This document shows positions 28,801-38,268 of a stretch of 64,000 bases of DNA, piece after piece. Location of the stretch: positions 28,526,064 through 28,590,063 of the forward strand of contig CM042997.1 of the NCBI GenBank assembly GCA_023678885.1, written 5' to 3'. The position numbers were made by a program, and so were the translations under genes. How positions within the stretch are numbered: the stretch's first letter is position 1; each line of letters opens with the position of its first letter. The DNA comes from Pogostemon cablin (Eukaryota; Streptophyta; Magnoliopsida; Lamiales; Lamiaceae). The notes under the pieces are model-generated. The model ran no database searches. It saw nothing but the letters and a program-made list of their open reading frames with translations, and had not been told where the DNA came from.

Positions 28801-30021
28801 ACCTCGAACAATCTTCGAGATCGGAACCGAAACCTACAAAATAGATTGAAATCAAAAGTCAGAAGTGAAGTATAAAAATAATAAACGTAGAGAACCTGAA
28901 CGGTGGAGGAGGGAGAGGCGATGCATCGCCTCAAACGTTCTTCGAGATCAAAACCGAAACCTAAAAAATAGATTGAAATCAAAAGTCAGAAATGAAGTGT
29001 AGAAACAATAAATGTAGCGAACCTGAACGAGAGAGGAGGGGGAGGCGATGCATCGCCTCGAACGATCTTCGAGATCAGAACCAAAACCTACAAAATAGAT
29101 TGAAATCAAAAGTCAGAAGTGAAGTGTAAAAACAATAAACGTAGAGAACCTGAACGGGGGAGGAGGGGGAGGCGATGCATCGCCTCAAACGTTCTTCGAG
29201 ATCAAAACCGAAACCTACAAAATAGATTGAAATCAAAAGTCAGAAGTGAAGTGTAGAAACAATAAACTTAGCGAACCTCAACGAGCGATGAGGGGGAGGC
29301 GATGCATTGCCTCGAACGTTCTTCGATATCGGAACCAAAACCTACAAAATAGATTGAAATTAAAAGTCAGAAGTGAAGTGTAGAAACAATAAACGTAGCG
29401 AACCTAAACGAGTGAGGAGAGGGAGGCAATATGCATCGCCTCGAACGTTCATCGAGATCGGAACCGAAACCTACAAAATAGATTGAAATCAAAAGTCAGA
29501 AGTGAAGTGTAAAAACAATAAACGTAGCGAACCTGAACGGGGAAGAAGGGGGAGGCAATGCATCGCCTCGAACGTTCTTCGAGATCGGAACCGAAACCTA
29601 CAAAATAGATTGAAATCAAAAGTCAGAAGTGAAGTATAGAAACAATAAACGTAGCGAACCTTAACGAGAGAGGAGGGGTAGGCGATGGATCACCTCGAAC
29701 GTTCTTCGAGATCGGAAGCGAAACCTACAAAATAGATTGAAATCAAAAGTCAGAAGTGAAGTGAAGAAACTATAAACATAGCGAACCTGAACGAGAGAGG
29801 AGGGGGAGGCGATGCATCGCCTCGAACTTTCTTCGAGATCGGAACCGAAACCTACAAAATAGAATGAAATCAAAAGTCAGTAGTGAAGTGTTGAAATAAT
29901 AAACGTAGCGAACCTGAATAAGGGAGGAGGTGGAGGCGATGTATCGCCTCCAACGTTCTTCGAGATCGTAACCGAATCCTACAAAATGGATTGAAATCAA
30001 AAGTCAGAAGTGAAGTGTAGA
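13900..30021. repeat. Higher-order zone of the satellite (repeated multi-monomer blocks)
   Basis: Distinctive runs of monomers recur here at kilobase spacing. The block around 14,909-15,166 returns at 18,590, 22,147 and 26,836 (offsets 3,681, 3,557 and 4,689 bp). The block at 15,799 returns at 19,607, 20,496 and 23,164. The block at 17,243-17,837 returns at 25,483-26,077 (offset 8,240). The block at 24,174-25,187 returns at 27,981-28,982 (about 3,800). A monomer with a damaged palindrome (GGGAAGATCGCCTCG) at about 24,745 recurs at about 28,550. Locally, monomers with GTGTAGAAACAATAAACGTA plus CGAACGATC tend to alternate with monomers having GTGTAAAAACAATAAACGTA plus TCAAACGTTC, hinting at a dimeric sub-period of about 254 bp. 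Confidence 0.85.
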
Positions 30022-30133
30022 TAGTTAAGAATTCATAAAGAATTTATGTATGAGTGAATGAGAGAATGTAAGATGAATACATGCATGCATGAAAAATGCA
30101 TGAAAAATACGAAGTAAGTTAGTAAAACAATAC

Positions 30134-30191
30134 CTCCATTATAGCTTCTACCTCTGCCCTTGTTTCCTTTACTTCATGTGGCAACCATGAC
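30134..30191 (-). pseudogene. Exon-like fragment, copy 1, unrecognised protein
   Basis: On the minus strand a 58 nt stretch lies between a splice-acceptor-like TTTATAG and a donor-like GAG|GTATTG. Read in phase it gives SWLPHEVKETRAEVEAIME with no stop. A similar 58 nt exon with identical borders lies 338 bp away. Preservation of length and borders suggests a real exon, but I do not recognise the family, and the surrounding locus is duplicated and damaged. It may belong to a gene on the minus strand whose 5' end lies towards 33.7 kb. Confidence 0.4.
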
Positions 30192-30471
30192 CTATAAACG
30201 ATAAAAAGAATTTCTAAATGAAAATGTTATAAAAAGTACATATTAGATTCGGAAATAACCTTCGAAAATCAGCAATCCTATTAAAATCCAATCGTATACC
30301 TACAAAATAAAAAACTATGCCGGAGGAGTGAATTCCGGCGGAAAAACTCCGATTGTCAAGTTAGTTAAGAATTCTAAAAGAATTTATGCATGAATAAATG
30401 AGAGAATGGAAGTATGAATGCATGTACGAACGAATGAAAAAAAATACGAAGTAAGTTAATAAATAAAATAC

Positions 30472-30529
30472 CTCCCTTCTAGCTTCTTCCTTTGCCTTTG
30501 CTTCCTTTACTCATCGTGGCAACCATGAC
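30472..30529 (-). pseudogene. Exon-like fragment, copy 2, with an in-frame stop
   Basis: Same size and splice-like borders as the fragment at 30134-30191. In the same phase it reads SWLPR, then a TGA stop, then VKEAKAKEEARRE. The stop and several radical replacements (V to K, V to E, I to R) indicate that this copy is no longer under coding constraint. Confidence 0.4.
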
Positions 30530-30636
30530 CTACAAACGAAAGAAAGATTTTCTAAACGAAATGTTCAATGGTTACAAATGTCGTTACTCGTACCTGGTTT
30601 ATTTCATCTTTATTCCATCAACCAAGAATGCTAAGA

Positions 30637-30647
30637 GCGAGAGAGAG

Positions 30648-30700
<53 letters not shown>
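30637..30700. repeat. (GA)n microsatellite
   Basis: About 64 bases of nearly pure GA/AG dinucleotide with one AAAA interruption. The matching place in the second copy of the surrounding unit (about 31540-31555) has only about seven GA repeats, so the tract changed length after the duplication. A forward reading frame full of Arg-Glu across it is an artefact of the repeat. Confidence 0.95.
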
Positions 30701-30704
<4 letters not shown>

Positions 30705-31205
30705 CAGTTGTTTTCTCATCAGCAAAATTTCTAGGATCAAATGAGGGTGTTCATGTAGGGCTGAGCATCTTCGATGCCATGGCAATAGCGAAGACCTAAA
30801 GCAGAAAATAAAGTGCTTACAACGTATAACAATGCAGTTATGGTCATCATATATTGCCTGCCTAAGTTATTCAATAAAAGAATGATAATACAAAAAATTC
30901 TTCTCCTAAATCATAAGAAAACATATGCTGCACCGCACTTCAAATAACAAATGACATGATGCTTTGGCCAAATCTAGTGTTCTTGTAATGCATAATCATA
31001 TCTAGAGTGCTCTTCAGAACAGCAAATTTTAAAATCCCCAACAACTAATCTTGACTTAGATACTTATGAACTATTGAAGCAACATTTGGTAGACACTTAA
31101 GATACTCAAACATAACATGATGAAGACAAAATTCTTGAACTCCTCATGAAATTAAAAAATAATAATAATAAATTCAAGAAAATAGAATAAGAGCTTAGGA
31201 ATAAC

Positions 31206-31324
31206 CTTTTGGGCCCTGATTCAACCTTGTGTTGTCTTTCATCAACGCACTTTAGCAAGGGACCCTTTAACGAGGCTTCAAGTTCTAGAATCTTCTTGAT
31301 AAATTCCCCATCCGAAAAATTCGA
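31206..31324 (-). pseudogene. Exon-like fragment, unrecognised protein (SNFSDGEFIKK type)
   Basis: On the minus strand a 119 nt open stretch runs from an acceptor-like TCTAAG to a donor-like AAAAG|GTTATT. It encodes 39 residues, beginning SNFSDGEFIKKILELEASLK and continuing GPLLKCVDERQHKVESGPK, which is helix-like and charged. The second copy (about 32065-32118) keeps only its end, LRKCADERQDKAELGDK, with the same donor. In phase, the next exon-like block (from 30795 downward) would read RSSLLPWHRRCSALHEHPHL. I do not recognise the family; transcript evidence is needed to say whether the locus is live. Confidence 0.4.
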
Positions 31325-32225
31325 CTTAGATTTCTTTCTTCACAAATAAACTGCAACACAACCGTGAATTCAGACTAAGGAATTCAGACAAATGTATTAC
31401 CCAATCAATCAGGTAAATATATAAAACATAAAACAATTCATAAGAAGATAAATAATTCACAGATCAGAAAATCCTCAAGATGTCATAACTCGTACCTGGT
31501 TTATTTCATCTTTATTCCATCCAACAAGAGTGCTGAGAGCAAGAGAGAGAGAGAGACTGCGCAGTTGCTTCGTCATCAGCAAAACTTCTATGATCAAATG
31601 AGGGTGTTCATGTAGAGCTGAGCATCTTTGCTGCCATGGCAATAGCGAAGACCTAAAGAAGAAAATAAAGGGCTTACAACATATAAAAATGCAGTTACGG
31701 TCATCATATATTGCCTGCCTAAGTCGTTCAAATGAAAGAATGAGAATACAAAAAATACTTCTCCTATTTCATAAAAAAACACATGCTGCACCACACTTCA
31801 AATAACAAATGACATGATGATTTGGCCAAATCTAGTCTAGGAATGCGCATAATCATATCTAGAGTGCAATACTTCTTACCAGAAAAAATTAAAATCCCCA
31901 ACAACTAATCTTGACTTCGATACTTATGAACTATTGAAGCAACACTTGGTAGACAATTAAGATGCTCAAATATAACATGACGAAGACAAAATTCTTGAAC
32001 TCCTCATTAAATTAAAAAATTATAATAATAAAATCAAGAAAATAGAATAAGAACTAAGGAATAACCTTTTGTCCCCTAATTCAGCCTTGTCTTGTCTTTC
32101 ATCAGCACACTTTCGCAAGGAGAAAAATTGCTTCCTCATCAGAAAAATTCCTAGGATCAAATGAGGGTATTCATGTAGGGCTGAGCATCTTTGCTGCCAT
32201 GGCAATAGCAAAGACCTAAAGCATT

Positions 32226-33651
32226 CAACTTCAGATTCCACAAAAACATATATGACATATACACGTATAATAAAATAAAAAAAAGCTGCATACCTCACGC
32301 AAATCAAAGTATTCAACTTCATATTCCACAGAATTATATACGATATCTTCACTACCTAAGACATATCATAAAGAATGACATCACAAGATAACTCTGAACC
32401 ACTAAAATATGATGAAATTCAAATGCAAAAGCCAAGAAACCAAACTGGAACCACAAAAGCAACGCAGAGTACCAAGTTATCTTTTGAAAACTAATCTGAT
32501 TGAGCACATGAAATGAAAATAATGTGTAAAACCATCTCATATCCAGACACAACTCATTTTTTTCCTCCCCCTACTAAAACAAATAGGAGACATTCATACA
32601 TGTATGAGGGGAAATAAATTTGACAGCCCCTACGCATTTGAGAACAATGATAAGGAAGAAAAAAAATTGGGTGTCAGGAAAAGGGTTATAGGAGGAAGAA
32701 GCATAGAGATTCTTTAAAAGTACTCAAGGTAAGCACAAAGAACAATATATGAAATGACATGACTTTGTCTGAAAAATTATTAAACATTCGTAACAGAAGT
32801 ATGAGCATCATTTAATTTAAAGGGTACATTATGAGATAACGTACTAGAAACTAAGTCGACATGCCTCTCAGGGCATACTTGCTCCCCTCCAGGGAGTACT
32901 TCATAGGCAATAGCCACTGATTCCATTTGCAGCGGAGTTTATTCAGGATAAGGATCCAAATCAGGGATATAAAAAGTAAGAGCAAACCGAACAAAGCCTG
33001 CATTCATATGCCTCCATAAGTTCATGTCGATATGCCTGTTTATCAAAATCGACTAAGTGATAAATCAAGAACACCATCATTCATTGCAATGTGACTATAC
33101 TACAAATATTAAAAATGGACCACTGAATATGCAGTGACAGATTTTGTCTAGAAAGTAGAAGCAACTAAGACAAATAAGCACAAATAAGAGACAGAAGAGA
33201 ATTGTGAAAGAATCTTCAAGTTGCCACAGATTGTCAGGTGAGTGCAGAATTCAGAGTGGTGTTAAGGAAAATTGAATAATTCAGGAACAAAGCACATAAG
33301 CAGGACAAAGAAATACTACCTGAAATAAGAATAATTCATTATTTTGTATTTGTGTGCATGTCTGCAAAGCCCGTTCTGTTTAGGATATAAATTAATTCAA
33401 GAAACAACCGAGAAACTAAATTCAAGAACAGACAATTTTTTCTTGATTAAAAAAAAAATGCACTGCAACCAAAGCAAGAAGCAAATTCAAAATTTAAAGA
33501 ACGCTTTCTTGAAATAAATAAAACATGAAACCACATAAAAAAAGAAAGTGGTTTCTTGAAAATTTGAAAAATCAAATTCAAAAACAAGAAAGTGATTTCT
33601 TGAAAAATCAGAAAGAAGCAAATATAACCTCGTCGACGGTGGCGATTATAC
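32226..33651. other. Region with no assignable gene; intron-like
   Basis: This lies between the duplicated units and the candidate first exon at 33652-33711, and may be intron of the same minus-strand locus. It holds an ~35 bp imperfect direct repeat (CAACTTCAGATTCCACA at about 32226 and CAACTTCATATTCCACA at about 32313). There is also a minus-strand open stretch at about 32850-32960 containing MESVAIAYEVLPGGEQVCPE, which I do not recognise. Confidence 0.5.
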
Positions 33652-33711
33652 CTGGTCGGGAGCGGGAGGTGACGGCAGCAGGTGGCAGCCGCCTTGCCGC
33701 ACCGTCATCAT
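33652..33711 (-). CDS. Candidate first coding exon of an unrecognised minus-strand gene
   Basis: A GC-rich island (about 33625-33715) in AT-rich surroundings. On the minus strand a start codon at 33711 opens 20 codons, reading MMTVRQGGCHLLPSPPAPDQ and ending at a donor-like CAG|GTATAA. Upstream (33720-33830 on the plus strand) the minus strand has the leader-like TTAGGGTTTTACCGATTTTG typical of plant 5' UTRs. If read through, the frame stops one codon after the donor, which fits an exon border. The exon-like fragments at 30.1-32.3 kb could be downstream exons of the same gene, but no continuous reading frame could be assembled with confidence. Confidence 0.35.
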
Positions 33712-34058
33712 ATTCCCTCCATTGCCTTAATTTACACCAATTCTTGGCCAAGAAACTACAGTTGATGTTATCTGGTGAAGAAAGGAGAAACAAAATCGGT
33801 AAAACCCTAATCTCCCTAAACTCAAACCTATTCTTGCAGACATTCAACAAAAAACAACAATTTCTATCGCAATTGAATTTTTCCGATATTTATAGCTTTT
33901 TAGTTGTACAACGGATAGGCAGCTGTTACGGTTGTAACTTGCAAGTATTTACCTTTTTTATTTCTTATTTTTATTTCCTTAATTAAACTTTCCATTTTCT
34001 TCCAACGTTCTAATTTTCTGTTTTTGAAATTTAATGCTACTTGCGCCTTAAGTAATTT

Positions 34059-34197
34059 ATTAATATTTTTTATTTTAATTAGAATTATACTCCGTATAAA
34101 TAAATTAAGTAAAATAAATTGCGTGGATCGCTTCTGATATGTTTTATTTATTACAACTTATGAGTTTTTATATGGAAAGATATTCAAAGTGAGATAG
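34059..34197. repeat. Dispersed repeat, copy 1 (partner at 38126-38268)
   Basis: About 140 bp highly similar to 38126-38268 in the same orientation. Both contain TATACTCCGTATAAATAAAT, GCGTGGATCGCTTCTGATAT and TTTTTATATGGAAAGATATT. No coding potential. The pair brackets the interval with the TGA-factor remnant, and copy 2 starts about 120 bp upstream of that remnant's truncated end. Confidence 0.9.
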
Positions 34198-37100
34198 GCT
34201 TATTACATGTACATTACTTCTTACTATATTATTAGAATTTATTTACTATAGTATCATTTCTTTTTTCTATATAAAGATCGAGAAAATCTTCATTTTTCCT
34301 AATTTTTTTATTCTTCTTCTCTTATTTATGTTTTTCTTATTGTTCTTATCATTTACTATACAACACGATATTTATGTTTCTCTTATAGTTTTTATCAGTT
34401 TCTCTTATCGTTCTTATCCTAAACTATACAACATATTATTAACATGCTCTAACCAATAATTGAGATAAATTAAAGGGAGATCATAGAAAATAATCGTATT
34501 TTTTGCGAGGTAATTCGATGATATTTGACCAAATTATTTTTTAATGGAATGGTTCAAAATCATAAAACTACGATTATTTTTTCATGTACTAGCCTTATTT
34601 TATTGAATTAATTACTGAGATAAAAGTCATCGAGTTCTTGTCATCGAGTTCTTATATATCATCATTATTGTGAACAAGGAATCCGCCAAAATTGATGAGT
34701 ATTGTTTTGATGAGTATTTAGGGTTTTATTTCATATACTTTATTTAAATTTAATACCAGAATGCTTTGTGTGATTTGTTGATAATAATCTTTGTAAGATT
34801 ATATCGAATCAGATCATTATATATTTTATTTTTATTTTTTAGAGATTTAGTATAGAAATTTTAATGTGGGTTATATGATTTCTTTTTTAAATAACTGAGT
34901 GCACACTTAAAATTAAAAGCTTCTCACTATCCTTATTACTCATCACATAGAATTTCGGGATTACTTGGGTGACCTGGGTCACGTATGACCCAAAACTTTA
35001 CCGGTTATTACAGGTAATTAATCTTATATTATTTTTTAAATAAATATTTTATTTACCACATCATCATTTCTCTTTAAATTTTGAAAATGATGCGGTTGAA
35101 ATTATGGATTTTGTTAAGATTTTTATTTTTATATTTTTAATTTATTTAATATTTCATTATTCTAAAAATATTTATGCTTATAAAATAAAAAACAAAAAGA
35201 AGTGAAATATTTTTAATTTTTTTATTTAATACAACTTCTTACTAAAAATTTATTTTGTTATTTTTAATAATTTATATACAATATAGTTTAATTAAATAAA
35301 TATAATTTCTTTTAAATTAAATATCACTTTTTATTATTAAGATTATTAATATTTTTTTATTTGTATCACAAATTTATTTTATTAAATAATAATCTGATGC
35401 AAGATTTATATAAAATTGAACTTTTTCATTAAAAATATAAAAAAATTAAATAGATAATTAATTAAAATATTAAAGTTTTTTCATTGAAATATTAATTAAA
35501 ACTTTAAATAGATAATTAATTAAACGATAAAGATGATATAGGTAATCGTCTATTCAAGTATTCTGCAGTTATTATATGTTTTTCATTCAACCATTCCTAT
35601 ATTTTAGTGAATATCTAACGGTAGTTATGATTTTTGTTATATATGACCAGGGTCTATCAGAATTTCATATTATGTTCATAATTTTAATCACCTACCATAT
35701 ACAATATTTAGGGCATACTATACACATTAATATATTATTATTATTTTATTTAAATATATAACTGCATGATGAACGTGTTCCCTAAACTCTGCAACTTAAT
35801 TGATTGATATATTTGATTACATATAAAATCAACTATTTTTTAGTTAGATGTGTGATTGTTTCCTGCAACTTAATTGATTTAATTGATTGATATATTTAAT
35901 AGAAAAATTATTTGATTACATATAAAACCAATTTTTTTAGGAGAGTGAATCCTCTCGTTATCGGAGAGGATCTGCATCTTCTTTTTTAGTTAGATGTTCC
36001 TGCCAAGTTAGTACGGCCCATATGCCCTTGTGTGAATAAAATATTTAGAATTCACAATTTCTTTTAATTAGAAGAAATTAAGTCTAGAACTAACCATTAT
36101 TTTTTTTAGTCTGCGGTGCACCTGAACGATCTTAATCGTTAGATTACTTTTTAGATTAATTTTAACTATTAAATTAAATAAAATAATTAATTTATTTTTA
36201 AAACTACCACTAACCCATAAATTTATCTATTAACATGGGTGCACTGGTGCACCCATAATAACTCTTATTTTTTATGTAAGGATGAATAATATCCAATAGG
36301 TTAACAGATATTTAAAGAGGAGCAACGACCTCCAACGTTTTTATTTATTTTTAATTAATTACTATTACCTTTTAAGATTTTTTATTTTTTTTTCAATTCA
36401 AGACCCTAATAATATAAAAACTAAAATCATTTGAAATACTTTAATAATGGCTACATTAATATCTCATATATTAAACATGTTTTAAGATGAAATTTTATAA
36501 ATTATTATTTTTAAAATAATATAATATTAATTGATAAAAAATTTATACAGCTAAATTATATAATTTTTAATAATTTTATGATTTCAGATTATGAGTTAAT
36601 AATTTCATATTTTTCGGATTTAGAATGGATAGAAAAAAATTTAGAAATCCTTATTGATAGTTTAGCACTTTAGCTCTCTCTTAATTCTGAATTGAAAAAA
36701 CTCTTCTTTTTCTTATTTAAGATATTAGACTTTTTATTTATATATATTACAAATTGATAATGAAATAAATTATTTAAATATAATTAATATTTTTTATAAA
36801 AAGAAATTACATTTTGTTGAATATATTATTATATATATACTTCCATGATCTAAAAAAAGCCTTTACTTTCTTCATTTTCAACTGTTCCAAAGAAGCATTA
36901 ATAAGTTTATTAGTACCAAAATGCAAATACAAGCTGTCCAAAATTTCGATTTGAACAAGGCTACAACAACAATCAACCAATATTCGAATTTACATAAACT
37001 AAATTGTCAACAATAACTTACAAAGTAGAACTAAATGCTACAAATTATACAACGAGGAGATGAATTATACGAAGTGTTTTTATCCCATTGACTCTCACCA

Positions 37101-37210
37101 CCAACAGCTTAGCTTGCCTCCAAACTTTAATGGTGAACACCTGTGTTAAAATATGTCATCAATGAGGCAAGAACCACATCCATTTCCTCCCTCTTAAGTA
37201 CAAAAAGATG
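34198..37210. other. AT-rich intergenic DNA
   Basis: No gene, RNA or clear transposon recognised. A short hairpin (ATCCTCTC / GAGAGGAT, about 35951-35973) and a GGTGCACC-containing stretch (36113-36250) are the only local symmetries noted. The final ~150 bp before 37211 would be the 3' UTR side of the TGA-factor remnant. Confidence 0.6.
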
Positions 37211-38002
37211 TTACTCTCGAGGACGAGCGAGCCAAAGAGAGCTCAGGGCTCGTAGTCGAGAGAAGTAGTCACTGATGGCAAGGAGAGCACGGGCTGACTG
37301 GCGAGTCGTTAGTATCCGGTGCATTTGTTGGAGGGTCTGCTGCCTCAAATTATCCTGTAGTCAACAGTTTCCGTTTATCAAAAGGTGGATATTGCAACGA
37401 GCACATTAAACACGAGTAGCAGTTGATCACAGAGTTCACAAAATTCTTGCAACTTTTCAGCAAGTGATAATATTGGATCATTTTTCAACTCGTAATAATC
37501 AGAGACCCCAATAAACAATAATTAGCCTCATAAACCAGCGATTCTCGTTTCCATCTCCGAACAAGTATCGTGGTGGTTCAAGACTTATCATTTAAGGTGA
37601 GGGGTACTGTAGGTGGAAAGAAAGGTTTTCTATTTAGGATCAGGCTAAGGTGGAGTGTCGTAGTTTTAACGATGCGGGTGGCTGCATGCGAATTATGTTA
37701 CATAATGATGATCATCTTTCTCAAGATAACAAACATATATGTATTGAGATAAGCAGTAGATAACCTGACGAATGAAGCCTTCAAGAGTTCCCAACTTTCC
37801 CATGGCCATTGCCATTGTAGTTGGCAACATTTCCGGACGAACCAGATGGACCGAGAGAACCAGCTAACGTCTCAGCCAAGGACTGCTGCAAAGCATCCAT
37901 CCCTTGTGATAATGCATCTTCAGCTTGTTGAGATGACTGTTGCAAGTTGTTAATAGCCAGTACCTGCTGCTCAGTCAATGGCTCTAACTGATTAATAAGA
38001 AG
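37211..38002 (-). pseudogene. TGA-type bZIP transcription factor, C-terminal remnant (two exons)
   Basis: TGA factors are plant bZIP activators that bind as-1/TGACG elements and partner NPR1 through a C-terminal DOG1 domain. Two exons of that C-terminus survive. Exon A (38002 to 37765) follows an acceptor GGTTGCAG and reads LLINQLEPLTEQQ, then NNLQQSSQQAEDALSQGM and QQSLAETLAGSLG. After a GT donor and an intron of about 410 bp, exon B (37354 to 37211) reads DNLRQQTLQQMHRILTTRQS and ends SLWLARPRE with a TAA stop, the canonical family ending. The bZIP and the first half of the DOG1 region are absent from the next several kb. Near 37816, eight bases are missing between the codons for NY and MAMAMGKLG, shifting the frame into an early TGA. 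It is therefore a truncated, frameshifted pseudogene rather than a live TGA gene. Confidence 0.9.
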
Positions 38003-38125
38003 CTGCAACCAAATGAATCAAGAATTTTTATTATACATGAATCGAGGACAAAATCCTGCTGAGCGAAATTTCGTAATAAATTCATTTCTGACTACTGAAA
38101 ATGAGGATTACGACTGAACAATTAA

Positions 38126-38268
38126 TTAATATTTTTTATTTTAATTAGAGTTATACTCCGTATAAATAAATTTATTTAAATAAATTGCGTGGATCGCTTC
38201 TGATATGTTTTATTTATTACAACTTATATAAGTTTTTATATGGAAAGATATTCAAAGCAAGATAGGAT
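38126..38268. repeat. Dispersed repeat, copy 2 (partner at 34059-34197)
   Basis: Second copy of the ~140 bp repeat, same orientation, about 4.07 kb away. It lies just upstream (in the minus-strand sense) of the TGA remnant, where the missing exons should have been, so insertion or recombination at this repeat could have truncated the gene. Confidence 0.9.

Larger units (their letters stand above)
1..30021. repeat. ~127 bp satellite DNA, uninterrupted tandem array
   Basis: About 236 head-to-tail copies of one monomer fill this interval; the array is already running at base 1, so its left end lies outside. The commonest period is 127 bp. Variants near 121 bp lack a few purines and variants near 129-130 bp have GATATGCAT in place of GATGCAT. 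In order, a monomer has GAACCTGAACG, a purine-only run (such as GAGAGAGGAGGGGGAGG), the 18 bp palindrome GAGGCGATGCATCGCCTC, then GAACGTTC, TTCGAGATCGGAACCGAAAC, and an A-rich half with TACAAAATAGATTGAAATC and AAAGTCAGAAGTGAAGTG. No transposon interrupts the array. Short minus-strand reading frames recur throughout, but they are the same repeat read in rotating frames. I recognise no family; a centromeric, pericentromeric or other heterochromatic role is inference only. Confidence 0.98.
30022..30571. repeat. Two copies of a ~205 bp unit directly at the satellite edge
   Basis: 30023-30230 and 30362-30570 align along their length. Both start with TAGTTAAGAATTC, run through AATGAGAGAATG and CGAAGTAAGTTA, and end in GCAACCATGACCTA. 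The satellite stops at the first base of copy 1, at GAAGTGTAG|ATAGTTAAG. Each copy carries the same exon-like 58 nt stretch on the minus strand (listed separately). The 130 bp between them contains another short exon-like stretch on the minus strand (about 30262-30301) reading IRLDFNRIADFR between AG and GT. Confidence 0.85.
30579..32225. repeat. Direct duplication of a ~650 bp non-satellite unit, plus a partial third copy
   Basis: 30579-31260 and 31480-32126 align over most of their length. Shared blocks include CTCGTACCTGGTTTATTTC, the CCATGGCAATAGCGAAGACC block, CATATATTGCCTGCCTAAG and CCCCAACAACTAATCTTGAC. The third copy (about 32127-32225) keeps only the TGAGGGTATTCATGTAGGGC to CCATGGCAATAGCAAAGACC part and is fused to the end of copy 2. 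On the minus strand all three contain an exon-like stretch after TTTAG. The GA microsatellite inside the unit is long in copy 1, short in copy 2 and absent in copy 3. Confidence 0.85.

Noticed and set aside
109..30000. Dozens of minus-strand frames starting MISIYFVGFGSDLEER as a gene family
   Set aside because: They are the satellite consensus read in rotating phases, with no promoter, no conserved start context and no sign of coding selection.
1..30021. CENP-B box in the satellite
   Set aside because: TTCGAGATCGGAACCGA resembles the TTCG....A..CGGG pattern only partly; the A and the CGGG core are not in register.
1..30021. CRISPR array or telomeric repeat
   Set aside because: The repeats are contiguous 127 bp monomers without unique spacers, and no telomere heptamer arrays occur; the context is plant nuclear.
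1..30021. Ribosomal intergenic spacer subrepeats
   Set aside because: No rRNA gene borders the array; the right flank is a non-rDNA exon-like locus and transposons.
30492..30734. Forward reading frame rich in Arg-Glu
   Set aside because: It is produced by the GA microsatellite.
35945..35975. Hairpin ATCCTCTC / GAGAGGAT as a Helitron end
   Set aside because: No CTRR terminus directly follows and no matching 5' end was seen.
36113..36250. MITE with GGTGCACC ends
   Set aside because: The two ends match for only about 9 bp and no target duplication is visible; similar GTGCAC motifs near 57.6-57.9 kb do not align as copies.
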